From the NCBI RefSeq assembly GCF_002860205.1, contig NZ_PGVB01000015.1, positions 32,879 to 96,878 on the forward strand: a stretch of DNA of 64,000 bases. Reading direction: 5' to 3'. A model generated the notes under the pieces. It made no database searches, was not told the DNA's origin, and was given only the letters and a program-made list of their open reading frames with translations. Origin of the DNA: Bacillus sp. T33-2 (lineage in GTDB: Bacteria; Bacillota; Bacilli; Bacillales; Cytobacillaceae). Made by a program: the position numbers and the translations under genes. This document shows positions 25,381-34,571 of the stretch, in pieces; position 1 is the first letter of the stretch; each line of letters opens with the position of its first letter.

Positions 25381-25481
25381 ACACTATAAATCAAGTAACA
25401 ATTTAAATATATTAAGTAAACAATTGAATATATCAGGGGAAAAATAAAATATATCGAGTAAAAAACGAAATATATCAGGAA
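25381..25481. repeat. 21-bp tandem repeat array, locus B
   Basis: Four full 21-bp units begin at 25398, 25419, 25440 and 25461 after one partial unit. The core ATATATCAGGGG / ATATATCGAGTA / ATATATTAAGTA is the one at 1619-1722, in the same orientation. Confidence 0.85.
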
Positions 25482-25516
25482 TACCCAATTTCAATAACAA
25501 CAAGATGCAAGCCCAC

Positions 25517-25687
25517 TCAAAGAGTGGGCCGTTCCTCGTCCTCGATCCGGTTTTTAAAAGCTTCCTGGACGACGAGCAGTTCTTCATCTTCCTGTGCTTC
25601 TGCTGTATGCTTTTCGGTCAGGGTGCCCTTCGGAAATTCCCCTGGATGGCCTTTTTTCTTGTGGTTGAAACCAACGCCTCGTGCCAC
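25517..25687 (-). CDS. Small basic/acidic protein, 56 aa, unknown
   Basis: GTG start at 25687 with AGGAGGG 6 nt upstream. The N-terminus is basic and Gly-rich (ARGVGFNHKKKGHPGEFPKG) and the C-terminal half is acidic and helical (EAQEDEELLVVQEAFKNRIED). The composition resembles small spore-associated proteins of Bacillus, but I cannot name a family. A hairpin (GCCCACTC/GAGTGGGC) overlaps the stop codon and may be its terminator. Confidence 0.6.
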   Translation of the reverse strand: MARGVGFNHKKKGHPGEFPKGTLTEKHTAEAQEDEELLVVQEAFKNRIEDEERPTL

Positions 25688-25825
25688 AATGGACCCTCCT
25701 TTCTTTTTCCTGAGTAGTTTTCCCCCAGCGACGCGAAAATTATGAAAGCAGCAACGTCAAAAAAAGCATGTTATCCGCATAGCTATATAGGGACTGGCAA
25801 TTTCACCGAACGGGGAGTGAAGATT

Positions 25826-26437
25826 TTGCACGGAAAGATATATGCAAAGGATTTAACTGATGGCCAACAATTTTTCAGCGCATCAAATGGTGACCCGGCA
25901 CCGTTATTCACGGCTGATGCTGTCATGGAGCGTAAAATCATAAAACTGAAGCTTGAAGATTTTAAAGGAAAATGGGTTATCCTGTTTTTTTATCCGAGTA
26001 ATTTTACATTTGTGTGACCGACAGAATTGGCGGCGGTCGCCGCTATTTATCCCTTTATAAAAGCAATGGATGCCGAATTGCTCGCAATCAGCACCGACAG
26101 CGTTTATTCTCATGTAGTATTCAAGGAAACATCCCCTTCCTTGAAACATGTCACTTATCCGATGCTGAGTGACAGGAACCATGGCATCAGCAAAGCGTAC
26201 AGGGTTCTGGACAGCTCAACAGGAGCTTCTTACCGGGCATCATTTTTTATCAATCCAGGGCAGATCATTAAAGCCAAACTGGTTTACGCGGCAGAAGTAG
26301 GCAGGAATATACCGGAACATTTGAGAATATTGCAGGGGTTTCATCATGCGGAGCAAACCGGCCAGGATGTCCCGGCGAACTGGGTGCCTGGCCAGCCTGG
26401 AATCTCACAGGACCCTTCGAAAATCGGGACAATTTAA
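25826..26437 (+). CDS. AhpC/TSA peroxiredoxin with in-frame TGA at the peroxidatic Cys (predicted selenocysteine)
   Basis: Peroxiredoxin of about 203 residues. The universally conserved FTFVCPTE motif is present as FTFV-TGA-PTEL, the TGA at 26015-26017 replacing the peroxidatic Cys codon. The frame stays open on both sides: [10 protein letters not shown] before; [37 protein letters not shown] and [10 protein letters not shown] after. The rest of the predicted chain has no Cys, and the resolving-Cys position in the C-terminal PANW motif is Val. A hairpin with a GGTC loop starts within 20 nt of the TGA. Together this argues for a UGA-encoded selenocysteine rather than a random stop. The TTG at 25826 after GGGGAG is the likely start; codons reach back to 25742. 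Confidence 0.72.
26025..26048 (+). promoter_or_regulatory. SECIS-like hairpin after the TGA codon
   Basis: Apical stem GCGGC/GCCGC (26030-26034 with 26039-26043) with the tetraloop GGTC. It extends by a G-T and a T-A pair, one mismatch and two A-T pairs. The loop begins 17 nt after the TGA, almost the spacing in E. coli fdhF, and has G in the first loop positions as bacterial SECIS elements require. Confidence 0.6.
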
Positions 26438-26573
26438 GCAGGAACAAATGGTGAGGAGTAGACTGCCCAGCCCGCATCATTTGGAAACCATATACCAGAC
26501 ATAGCGCGCGACTTCATCCCAGAAAAAGATTATAATAATAGTAGCAAACGTGGAAATCGGAAGGAGGACAATG

Positions 26574-26951
26574 ATGGATTTTTCGGCGATTGTTGCAGAG
26601 GACCGGATTAAAAAAGCATATGAAGACGGAGAATTTGCCAACCTCCCCGGATTGGGCAAACCGCTAAAGCTTGATGATATGTCGGCGATTCCCGAGGAAC
26701 TGCGGATGGCCTACCGGATGCTCCAGAATTCCGGCTTTTCCCCGGAAGAAAACCGTCTGAAGCAGGAAGTGCTGACGATTGAGGACCTGATCAAGAATTG
26801 CGATGACGACAATGAAATAAAACGGCTTCACCAGCAGCTCAGCAAAAAGCTGATCCGTTATAACAGCCTCATGTCCGGACGCGGGATAAAAACGAACTCC
26901 TCCGTTTTCAAAAATTACGAACGCAAAATTGAACAAAAACTATTAAAGTAA
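26574..26951 (+). CDS. DUF1992 (DnaJ-C28-like) domain protein
   Basis: 125-aa protein with the DUF1992 signature: AEDRIKKAYEDGEFANLPGLGKPLKLDD at the N-terminus, then a helical remainder. Function unknown. The ATG at 26574 is 6 nt from AAGGAGG; another ATG lies 3 nt before it. Confidence 0.85.
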   Translation: MDFSAIVAEDRIKKAYEDGEFANLPGLGKPLKLDDMSAIPEELRMAYRMLQNSGFSPEENRLKQEVLTIEDLIKNCDDDNEIKRLHQQLSKKLIRYNSLMSGRGIKTNSSVFKNYERKIEQKLLK

Positions 26952-26960
26952 ATTTTCATA

Positions 26961-27012
26961 GCAGCAATAACGAAAGCCAGGGAATCGGATCCCTGGCTTT
27001 CGTTATTGCTGC
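26961..27012. repeat. 23-bp perfect inverted repeat between convergent genes
   Basis: Arms 26961-26983 and 26990-27012 are exactly complementary around a 6-nt loop (ATCGGA). The right arm includes the last codons and stop of the chemoreceptor gene. It probably acts as a bidirectional terminator although no long T run follows. Confidence 0.85.
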
Positions 27013-28481
27013 ATATTTCTGATTTTATCGGCGGCCTCTTTTGTTTCGGTCACATATGACGCGATTTTGTAGTTATCCTCGTTTAAGTTTTCGATGGTTG
27101 CGTTCATTTCTTCGAGTCCGGCTGTAGCTTGTTCAATAATCGCGGCGAGTTCTCTCGTAGATGCTTCGACGTCGGCAGATTGTCCTTTTACATCCGTCAC
27201 GGTTAATGAAAACTTTTGAAATTGTGAAGTCAGTTCCTGCAGTGTACTGCTTACCTCTGCAAATAAACCTGAAACTTCATTGACAGCAGTAAGGCTTTCT
27301 TTGAATTTGTTGCTGCTGGCACCCATTTTTTCAAGCGCGGACGAGTTGGTTTCGTTTACTTCAGATAGGTTTTCGGTAATTTGAGTTGCCGTCAGGCGCG
27401 TAATCTCTGCAAGCTTGCGGATTTCTTCAGCGACGACCGAAAAGCCTTTTCCTGCTTCCCCGGCCCGGGCTGCTTCAATCGAAGCATTCAAGGCAAGCAG
27501 GTTCGTCTGCTCGGTGATATTTTGGATATTAGTGATAAACCCGTTTGTTTCCTCAATTTTTTTTGTGAGCTTCGAGAATGTATCACCTAGTTCGGAAATG
27601 TAAGTAGAAAGTTCGTGCATATCAGATTGAAGTTCCTCAATCTTGGCAGATCCGTGTTCGGAAGCTGAAGCAGCATGAGTTGTGTTTTCAGATAAAAATA
27701 GAGAAATATTGGACATTTCATCCATCTTTTTCTTTGTTAGCTCGGCATTTTCGGAAATGCTGTTGATTTGCTCTGTTTGTACCTGGCTTCCCGCTGAAAT
27801 TTCCCCGACGGCCGTCTTCATTTCTGTCTGCGCAGATAAATGCGTCTGGATTTCGTCATTGATTCTTGAAAGGCTGTCCGTAATGACAACGAGTTCACCG
27901 TGCAGCAATCGGCTGTGCGCTTCCTTCTTTTCCTTTTCCTGCTCGGAATCAGCGAGAAAAGTCTCCAGTGCAGTATATTGGTTTCTGTTTAACCGAATTA
28001 ACACGAAGAGGACAATCCCCAATAACACATACATCAGAATTGTGGCGCCAAAGGTTTCTTTTAAATATTCCACATTTTCGGACGCAAGCAGCATGTTTAA
28101 AATTACTGAAGCGAGTCCGAGGGTATATCCCATCACGTAGATCTTCATATCGAAATGGATTGCGGCAAACACGGCAAGGAATATAAGGACAAGCAGAAAA
28201 GAGCCGCTTCCCCCGAAGAGTCCGAGATAAGCAAAATGGTGTATGTTGATAGATATAATCGCTGCAAACGGGTATAGAGGGTCTTTTTTTACTGCCCGGA
28301 AAACAAAATAAAATAGAATGAAAAATAATAGTTCACTTGCATAAACGCCCGTCTTCAGCACCGGGTCGTGTTCTAAAATGGTATAAATAATGGTCGCCAG
28401 CAATGAAACCGAGTACGTAGAAAGCATGAGTGTGTTTTTCTTCTGTGTATCCTCCCTGCGGAGTGCCACGATTGCCTCCAA
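27003..28481 (-). CDS. Methyl-accepting chemotaxis protein with six-helix membrane sensor
   Basis: 492 aa. The N-terminal 175 residues carry about six transmembrane helices and no extracellular ligand domain or HAMP. The cytoplasmic signalling domain has the conserved tip [43 protein letters not shown] in two parts of the heptad helix. The sensor type suggests detection of a membrane or energy signal; the ligand is unknown. TTG 28481 follows GGGGGC; an internal GTG at 28469 with GGAGG is an alternative. A SigD-like promoter lies 44 nt upstream. Divergent from motAB. Confidence 0.88.
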   Translation of the reverse strand: MEAIVALRREDTQKKNTLMLSTYSVSLLATIIYTILEHDPVLKTGVYASELLFFILFYFVFRAVKKDPLYPFAAIISINIHHFAYLGLFGGSGSFLLVLIFLAVFAAIHFDMKIYVMGYTLGLASVILNMLLASENVEYLKETFGATILMYVLLGIVLFVLIRLNRNQYTALETFLADSEQEKEKKEAHSRLLHGELVVITDSLSRINDEIQTHLSAQTEMKTAVGEISAGSQVQTEQINSISENAELTKKKMDEMSNISLFLSENTTHAASASEHGSAKIEELQSDMHELSTYISELGDTFSKLTKKIEETNGFITNIQNITEQTNLLALNASIEAARAGEAGKGFSVVAEEIRKLAEITRLTATQITENLSEVNETNSSALEKMGASSNKFKESLTAVNEVSGLFAEVSSTLQELTSQFQKFSLTVTDVKGQSADVEASTRELAAIIEQATAGLEEMNATIENLNEDNYKIASYVTETKEAADKIRNMQQ

Positions 28482-28524
28482 TGAATAGCCCCCTCTATCT
28501 CACATTCTTTTAGTTACCTTATTA

Positions 28525-28551
28525 ATATCGGCAAAAATTAGTTTATTTTGA
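28525..28551 (-). promoter_or_regulatory. SigD-type promoter of the chemoreceptor gene
   Basis: Read on the minus strand: TCAA, 15 nt, GCCGATAT. The -10 is a perfect SigD consensus, and the -35 matches TAAA at three of four positions. Confidence 0.75.
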
Positions 28552-28704
28552 ATTATAAAAAATCAACTGATGCAGAATTTTCGGTTGACCCCTTCATTTT
28601 TTTAAAAAAATGTCGAAATAAAAAGAGATAGAGAAAATGTGACGCCAAAACGGAAAACAGAGAAGGTTTAATCATACATAGCAGAGAAGACAGGGGAGTC
28701 ATAC

Positions 28705-29498
28705 ATGGATAAAACATCTTTAATAGGAGTCATACTTGGACTGATTGCAGTTGGGGTGGGAATGGTCTTTAAAGGAGTTCCTCCGAGCGCCCTGCTGAAC
28801 CCGGCAGCAATCTTGATTATTATCTTGGGTACTATAGCAGCGGTTACCATAGCCTTTCCGACAAATGAAATCAAAAAGGTACCAAAGATGTTTGGTATTT
28901 TATTCAAAGAACAAAAACTGGTCGAGCCGGCAGAATTAATCAGGTTATTTTCCGATTGGGCGCAGCTTGCCCGAAAAGAAGGCCTTCTGGCTTTGGAAGC
29001 AAAAACAAGCGAGGTCGAGGATGAATTTTTGAAAAATGGCCTGTCACTCGCGGTCGATGGACAGAGCGCCGACTACATCAGGGATCTACTGTCTGAGGAA
29101 ATTGAGGCGATGGAAGAACGGCATCAAGCCGGAGCCGGCATCTTCACCCAGGCCGGTACCTATGCCCCGACGCTTGGCGTTTTGGGAGCAGTTGTTGGAC
29201 TGATAGCAGCTCTCGGCCATATGGACGACATAGATGCATTGGGAACAGCGATCAGTGCTGCTTTCATTGCAACCTTATTGGGGATTTTCACCGGGTATGT
29301 TCTATGGCACCCATTCGGAAACAAGCTCAAGCGCAAGTCCAAACAGGAAGCGAAATGAAATACATGATGGTTGAAGGCATTTTGTCGATTCTTGAGGGTG
29401 AAGCACCCAGGGTGATTGAGCAGAAATTGGCTTCCTATCTTCCTGCCAGTGAAAGAAAGCTTATCCTTGAGGAAGGTGCTGTGAACAAGGATGAGTAA
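28705..29498 (+). pseudogene. motA: MotA flagellar stator protein, apparent 1-nt frameshift
   Basis: Proton-channel stator subunit. The N-terminal 217 codons match MotA: DKTSLIGVILGLIAVGVGMVFKG, AQLARKEGLLALEA, RHQAGAGIFTQAGTYAPTLGVLGAVVGLIAAL, ending KLKRKSKQEAK then TGA at 29356. The remaining conserved C-terminus (MVEGILSILEGEAPRVIEQKL) continues in the -1 frame from an ATG at 29355, so one A is missing in a short A run compared with the family. The ATGA overlap could allow reinitiation. Options are a real mutation, a sequencing error, or a split but functional gene. motB overlaps the end by 8 nt. Confidence 0.85.
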
Positions 29499-30288
29499 AC
29501 GGAAGAAAAAGCATCATCATGAGGAACATATAGATGAATCATGGCTGATCCCTTATTCCGACCTGTTGACGCTGCTGCTGGCTTTATTCATCGTGTTATT
29601 TGCGATGAGTTCAATTGATGCGGCAAAGTTCCAAATGATGTCCAAAGCTTTTAATGAAGCCTTTACAGGCGGGAAAGGCGTGCTTGATTTTAATTCACCA
29701 ATGTCCTCAGGAAAAGAGGAGTCCCCGGAGGAAACAAAGGATGACCAAGAAAAGGATATTAAGGAAGCCGCTGTGAAAAATGAGGAAACAGAGGCGAAGG
29801 AACAGGAAGCAGCTGCGAAGGACCAGCAGGAACTGAAGGCTTTGCAGGAAAAAGTAAACGCCTATATTCAACAGAATCAATTGACAGACAAGCTTGAGAC
29901 ATCCCTGACAGATGAAGGGCTGCTTGTCACGCTCCACCACAATATATTATTTGCATCGGGAAGCGCCACTGTAAGGGATGAAGAGAGAGAGACAGCAGAC
30001 GAAATTGCTGATCTACTTGTTATGGATCCGCCGCGCAATATCATCATAAGCGGCCATACCGATAATGTCCCGATCAGTAATTCGAGCTTTCAGTCAAACT
30101 GGGAGCTAAGCGTGATGCGCGCCGTTGAATTTATGAAAATCGTTCTCCACAATGAAAATCTTGATCCCCGGCACTTCAGTGCAAAAGGGTTCGGAGAATT
30201 CCAGCCAATTACCCCGAATGACACCGAGGAAGGAAGAGCGTGGAACAGGCGCGTGGAAATTCTTATTCTGCCAAGAGAAGCTAGCTAG
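29491..30288 (+). CDS. motB: MotB flagellar stator protein
   Basis: 265-aa stator subunit. The single transmembrane helix carries the proton-accepting Asp in WLIPYSDLLTLLLALFIVLFAMSS. The plug/linker is Glu/Lys-rich with low complexity (about 70-125). The OmpA/MotB peptidoglycan-binding domain has FASGSATV, IIISGHTDNVPISN and NRRVEILILP. IDAAKFQMMSKAFNEAFTGGKG is closer to MotB than to the sodium-type MotS. Start ATG 29491 overlaps the motA tail. Confidence 0.92.
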   Translation: MSKRKKKHHHEEHIDESWLIPYSDLLTLLLALFIVLFAMSSIDAAKFQMMSKAFNEAFTGGKGVLDFNSPMSSGKEESPEETKDDQEKDIKEAAVKNEETEAKEQEAAAKDQQELKALQEKVNAYIQQNQLTDKLETSLTDEGLLVTLHHNILFASGSATVRDEERETADEIADLLVMDPPRNIIISGHTDNVPISNSSFQSNWELSVMRAVEFMKIVLHNENLDPRHFSAKGFGEFQPITPNDTEEGRAWNRRVEILILPREAS

Positions 30289-30316
30289 GCCATTGATGGT
30301 CTGGCTTTTTGTTTTA
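30284..30316 (+). terminator. Probable terminator after motB
   Basis: Imperfect stem GCTAGGCCAT/ATGGTCTGGC (two G-T pairs) followed by T5. Confidence 0.55.
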
Positions 30317-30487
30317 TATAGCTGATGTGATAATGGGTGGTCACGTATTTGGCATCACCATATGTTCAAACAAATAGGTATTCTCATGGTACCAAGCTAA
30401 ACACATCCGTATTGATAAAAATTATATTTTCATAATTTAGTATTTTTGATACTATTTGAGGAACTATATAAAAGTGAGGTACTAATA

Positions 30488-31699
30488 GTGGGAAATCTCC
30501 GTACATACTACGCGCAGTTCCATCCGATTGTCTGGGTGCTGTTGGCCGGGACGGTGCTGGCAAGGGGAGCATCGTTTATGACGCTGCCGTTCCTGGCAAT
30601 ATATCTTTCTAAAAATCTTGATCTGCATCCGATTCTGATTGGATTGACGATAGGGATCAGCCATCTAACCGGAACGATCGGTGGGTTTATCGGCGGCAGC
30701 CTGTCCGACCGTTTTGGCAGAAAGCCGGTCATGCTCGGTGCCCTTTTCACATGGTCGCTCGTGTTCTACGGGTTTTTAATGGCAGATTCACCAGGCTGGT
30801 TCATATTTTTGAATGCTATCAACGGACTGTGCAGCGCATTTTTTGAGCCTGCTTCCCAGGCTCTAATAGCGGACCTCACGGAGAAAAGCAAGAGAATGAG
30901 AGCTTTTTCGCTCAGGTACACTGCCATCAATGTCGGTGCATCCGTCGGTCCGCTACTGGGGGCATACCTTGCTTCAGTTTCCGCAAAGACTGCCTTTCTT
31001 ATTACCGGGACAGTCTATCTCTCGTATGTTATTATTCTGTTTCTTTTGATGCGGAAGCTGTCTGTTGCAAGCCATACTGGAGGCAAGGAGCCGGTGACGC
31101 TGGCAGCTTCGTTAAAAATTATCCGCAGTGACAAGGCATTGCTTTACCTGGTGCTTGGCAGCATTTTAATAAATGCCGGGTATGCCCAAATGGATTCAAA
31201 CCTGCCACAGCATTTGGATGGATCGATCGAAAATGGCATCTTTGTGTTTTCAGTCCTGCTATCTATCAATGCCGTCATGGTCGTTTTGCTGCAGATGCCA
31301 GTCAGCCATTACGCCGAAAAGTTTAAAACGATGCAAGTGATGATGGTTGGGGCTGTACTGTTAACAGCCGGGCTGCTTGGATTTAGTTTTGTGGATGGCT
31401 GGGTTACAGCGATTATCTCGATGGTATTGCTGACTATGGGGGAAATATTGATCTTCCCTTCAAGCAGCTACCTTGTCGACCAGCTCGCCCCTGACCATCT
31501 AAGGGGGACGTATTTTGGAGCAAGCCAGTTCAGGAAGATCGGGCATTTTGCCGGTCCAATCATTGGCGGCTTCCTTTTAAGCGAAGCGAATGGCACAGTA
31601 TTGTTTATCGTAATGGCTGCAATCGCATTCGGCAGCATTATATTTTTTGCACAGGGCAATAAGGTTTTTATCAAAACTACTGCAACGATCAGCAAATAA
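30488..31699 (+). CDS. MFS transporter
   Basis: 403-aa major facilitator, 12 helices. The A motif GGSLSDRFGRKPVML follows helix 2 and the antiporter-like helix 5 contains YTAINVGASVGPLLGAYL. It resembles the DHA1 drug:H+ antiporters; substrate unknown. GTG 30488 is chosen over the ATG at 30446 because AGTGAGG lies upstream. A strong bidirectional terminator follows. Confidence 0.82.
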   Translation: MGNLRTYYAQFHPIVWVLLAGTVLARGASFMTLPFLAIYLSKNLDLHPILIGLTIGISHLTGTIGGFIGGSLSDRFGRKPVMLGALFTWSLVFYGFLMADSPGWFIFLNAINGLCSAFFEPASQALIADLTEKSKRMRAFSLRYTAINVGASVGPLLGAYLASVSAKTAFLITGTVYLSYVIILFLLMRKLSVASHTGGKEPVTLAASLKIIRSDKALLYLVLGSILINAGYAQMDSNLPQHLDGSIENGIFVFSVLLSINAVMVVLLQMPVSHYAEKFKTMQVMMVGAVLLTAGLLGFSFVDGWVTAIISMVLLTMGEILIFPSSSYLVDQLAPDHLRGTYFGASQFRKIGHFAGPIIGGFLLSEANGTVLFIVMAAIAFGSIIFFAQGNKVFIKTTATISK

Positions 31700-31730
31700 A
31701 AAAATCCTGCCAACTCCGGCAGGATTTTTT
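31700..31730. terminator. Bidirectional terminator
   Basis: AAATCCTGCC/GGCAGGATTT with A and T flanks, between the MFS gene and the 37-aa peptide gene. Confidence 0.85.
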
Positions 31731-31842
31731 AGTCGATTTCCTGTTTTTGAATGTCCGGCTTGCACATTTTATCCAGCCATATCCCAATAATGAACATGAG
31801 ACCAATCGGGATCGAGAAATTTAAAATATGGACAAGTGTCAT
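31729..31842 (-). CDS. Small membrane protein, 37 aa
   Basis: ATG 31842 preceded by AAGGAGG at ideal distance. One hydrophobic helix (LNFSIPIGLMFIIGIWL) is followed by a charged tail DKMCKPDIQKQEID with one Cys. It has a terminator at its end. Family not recognised. A convincing translation start and dedicated transcription unit argue that it is real. Confidence 0.55.
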   Translation of the reverse strand: MTLVHILNFSIPIGLMFIIGIWLDKMCKPDIQKQEID

Positions 31843-32039
31843 TGTTCGGCCTCCTTCAAAAATAACAACACAACAATAGTACTCACATTATATTGCAGTT
31901 GTCACAAAATATTTAGAATCAACAAATGGTGGTAGTGTTCTCGTAATAGTCAAAATGATCAGTTAAAATTTGAAATATATGTTGCTTAGTTCTAAACATA
32001 TGTCTAAAATAAAGACAAATGTCCATTAGGGGGATCGGG

Positions 32040-33140
32040 ATGATGAACGAAAAAGAAGCGTTGATTTTAAAGCTCATTAAGGAAGAACCGTTCATTTCAC
32101 AGATGGATCTTGCGGCAAAGACGGATTTGTCGCGTTCGGCGGTAGCCGGATACATTTCATCACTGATCAAACAGGGAAAGATTTTAGGAAGGGCATACAT
32201 CCTGCCTAGAAAACGGCAGGTGCTTTGTATTGGCGGGGCTAATGTCGACCGCAAAATCCAGACTTTGGGCAGGCTGGAATATGGCACGTCAAACCCGGCA
32301 GGAAGCTCGCAATCCTGTGGCGGGGTGGCAAGGAACATCGCGGAAACTTTAGGCCGGCTCGGATGTGACGTCGGTTTGCTGACAGTGGTGGGGGAAGACC
32401 ATGAAGGCCAGTGGCTCCTCGATAATACAAGGGCATATGCAGATACTACCCCATCACAGGTGTTTCCAGGTATGCAAACCGGCACTTATACAGCCGTGCT
32501 CGATAACGATGGCGAAATGGCAGTGGCACTGGCGGATATGACGATCTATGACTCCGTCGGCCCCGATCTGCTGGAGAAAAAATGGGGCCATCTTGCCTCC
32601 TCAGAAATGGTGATGCTCGACACGAATTTTCCTGCGGAAGTGCTGGCAAAGGCGATCACCCGCTGTGAAGAGGAAGACATACCGCTTTGTATTACACCAG
32701 TGTCGTCCCCAAAAATAAAAAAGCTTCCCAAAAACCTGGCAGGGGTGACCTGGCTTGTCGCCAACAAATACGAGGCAGAGGCCCTGTCAGGCACGAAGAT
32801 CAACAGTGAAGGCGACTTTTTTAGAACGGCGGAAATCATTATGAAAAAAGGGGTTCAAAAAGTCGTCATTTCCCGTGGGGACAAGGGCTTGATCTTTTTT
32901 ACCAGAAGCGGAGAGGCTGGCGTCCTGCTGCCTCCGAAAATAAATGTGCAGGATGTGACAGGTGCAGGGGATTCACTTGTTGCCGGGATTATTTATGCCC
33001 ACCTCAATGGGGTAAACACTGAAGATGCATGCAAAATCGGCATTGCATGCTCCATCCTTACCCTGCAATCGAAGGAAACGGTAAATCCCACATTGAACAA
33101 TAAGCGGCTTCAGGAGACTTTTAAACAATACTTTAATTAA
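32040..33140 (+). CDS. psuK: Pseudouridine kinase with N-terminal winged-helix domain (PfkB family)
   Basis: 366 aa. Residues 1-55 form an HTH ([23 protein letters not shown] ... [21 protein letters not shown]) typical of YeiC/YeiI-like sugar kinases. The PfkB fold follows with [15 protein letters not shown] and the catalytic [13 protein letters not shown] near the C-terminus. It phosphorylates pseudouridine to pseudouridine 5'-phosphate, inferred from its partner psuG 19 nt downstream. ATG 32040 follows AGGGGG. Confidence 0.87.
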   Translation: MMNEKEALILKLIKEEPFISQMDLAAKTDLSRSAVAGYISSLIKQGKILGRAYILPRKRQVLCIGGANVDRKIQTLGRLEYGTSNPAGSSQSCGGVARNIAETLGRLGCDVGLLTVVGEDHEGQWLLDNTRAYADTTPSQVFPGMQTGTYTAVLDNDGEMAVALADMTIYDSVGPDLLEKKWGHLASSEMVMLDTNFPAEVLAKAITRCEEEDIPLCITPVSSPKIKKLPKNLAGVTWLVANKYEAEALSGTKINSEGDFFRTAEIIMKKGVQKVVISRGDKGLIFFTRSGEAGVLLPPKINVQDVTGAGDSLVAGIIYAHLNGVNTEDACKIGIACSILTLQSKETVNPTLNNKRLQETFKQYFN

Positions 33141-33159
33141 TTTAAGGAGAGACATCATC

Positions 33160-34071
33160 ATGTTAGAAAAATGGCTTGAATTTTCACAGGAAGTACAGGA
33201 AGCGAAAATGGTAAATAAACCAGTGGTGGCACTGGAATCAACCATCATTTCCCATGGAATGCCCTATCCGCAGAATGTGCAGACTGCGCGGGAAGTGGAA
33301 GACATCATCCGCAAAAACGGAGCGGTTCCCGCGACAATAGCTATCTTAAACGGCAAAATTAAAATCGGGCTGTCAAATGAGGAGCTTGAATTTCTCGGGC
33401 AAAGCAAGGATATTGAAAAAGCAAGCCGCCGCGACCTGCCCTTTCTTCTGGCGACAAAGAAAAATGGAGCGACTACTGTGGCAGCCACAATGATTTGTGC
33501 CGAGCTGGCAGGCATTGAAGTGTTTGTGACGGGCGGCATTGGCGGGGTTCACCGGGAAGCGGAAATCACAATGGATGTGTCGGCAGACCTGCAGGAGCTG
33601 GCAAAAACAAATGTTGCTGTTGTTTGCGCGGGGGCAAAATCGATCCTGGATATCGGCCTGACCCTAGAATACCTTGAAACACAGGGAGTTCCGGTTGCGG
33701 GCTTCGGAACTGATGTGCTTCCGGCCTTTTATACACGGACAAGCCCATTTAACGTGAATTTCCGTTTGGAAACAGCGGAAGAAGCGGCAGCGATGATCCG
33801 CGCGAAGTGGGAGCTCGGGCTTACTGGAGGGGTTGTCATAGCCAACCCGATTCCTGAAGCAGATGCCCTTGAGGAAGGGTTCATTACCAACGTGATCGAA
33901 CAGGCACTTCAAGAGGCGAAAGAAAATCAAATCACCGGCAAACAGGTGACACCATTTTTATTGGGCAAAGTGAAAGAACTGACAGAAGGCAAAAGCCTGA
34001 CCGCCAACATTGCCCTCGTCAAGCATAACGCTGAAGTAGGCTCGAAAATTGCTGTGCACCTGGCAAAATAG
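33160..34071 (+). CDS. psuG: Pseudouridine-5'-phosphate glycosidase
   Basis: 303-aa enzyme that splits pseudouridine 5'-phosphate into uracil and ribose 5-phosphate. Family motifs: [17 protein letters not shown], the catalytic-Lys region [36 protein letters not shown], and [20 protein letters not shown]. In an operon with psuK this gives a two-step pseudouridine salvage route. A strong terminator follows. Confidence 0.95.
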   Translation: MLEKWLEFSQEVQEAKMVNKPVVALESTIISHGMPYPQNVQTAREVEDIIRKNGAVPATIAILNGKIKIGLSNEELEFLGQSKDIEKASRRDLPFLLATKKNGATTVAATMICAELAGIEVFVTGGIGGVHREAEITMDVSADLQELAKTNVAVVCAGAKSILDIGLTLEYLETQGVPVAGFGTDVLPAFYTRTSPFNVNFRLETAEEAAAMIRAKWELGLTGGVVIANPIPEADALEEGFITNVIEQALQEAKENQITGKQVTPFLLGKVKELTEGKSLTANIALVKHNAEVGSKIAVHLAK

Positions 34072-34076
34072 GAAAT

Positions 34077-34136
34077 CAGCCCTGGCAGGCTTGTTGACAA
34101 AGGTTTTTCAACAAGCCAGTCCTGCTGATTTTTTTG
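34077..34136 (+). terminator. Terminator after psuKG
   Basis: Stem GGCTTGTTGA/TCAACAAGCC with outer pairings, ending in T7. Confidence 0.8.
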
Positions 34137-34451
34137 TATATCCTGTCCAGGTTTTACATATGTACACTGGAGCGGATATCAATCCTGCCAAAATGGAACG
34201 AGAAACATTATAAACGTTAAAACTTTTTTGAGGGTAGGAGCCTATTAAATTATCGACAAATGTTTATTGTAACCGACATAATCTTTATTTAGTTGACCGA
34301 AATTTCCGAAAAAATATCTTGGAACATACAATATTTGTATGGTTTTGGCAGAAAATATTCATGCACACGATTTTTCACCTGACAAAAAATAACATAATAA
34401 TCGAAAAGAACCAGTTACAATAGCTTTGTGAAGTGAAAGATAAGCTGGTTA

Positions 34452-34540
34452 TCACAGAAAAGGGCAAACCTGTTGAAAAACGGGGACGCAAAGTCACGGG
34501 TCTAAGGTGGGAGAAGACTGCTAGGATGGCCGGACTGCCT
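34452..34540 (+). ncRNA. Cyclic-di-GMP-I (GEMM) riboswitch
   Basis: Conserved GEMM-I pattern: AGGGCAAACC, then a stem CCTGTT/AACGGG closed by a GAAA tetraloop (34469-34484), then GGGACGCAAAG, CACGGGTCTAAGG, a second arm, and GGATGGCCGGACTGCC. The aptamer ends about 32 nt before the GTG of a sinI-like gene. A short hairpin AATACGA/TCGTATT (34543-34557) and then the Shine-Dalgarno run of G (34560-34565) follow. No terminator T run lies between, so translation control is more likely than attenuation. Confidence 0.87.
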
Positions 34541-34571
34541 GGAATACGATTCGTATTTTGGGGGGAAAAAA

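Noticed and set aside
34250..34262. Spo0A box upstream of the riboswitch-sinI unit
   Set aside because: TTTGTCGAT on the minus strand is only partly like TGTCGAA and no promoter could be placed relative to it. Left undecided.
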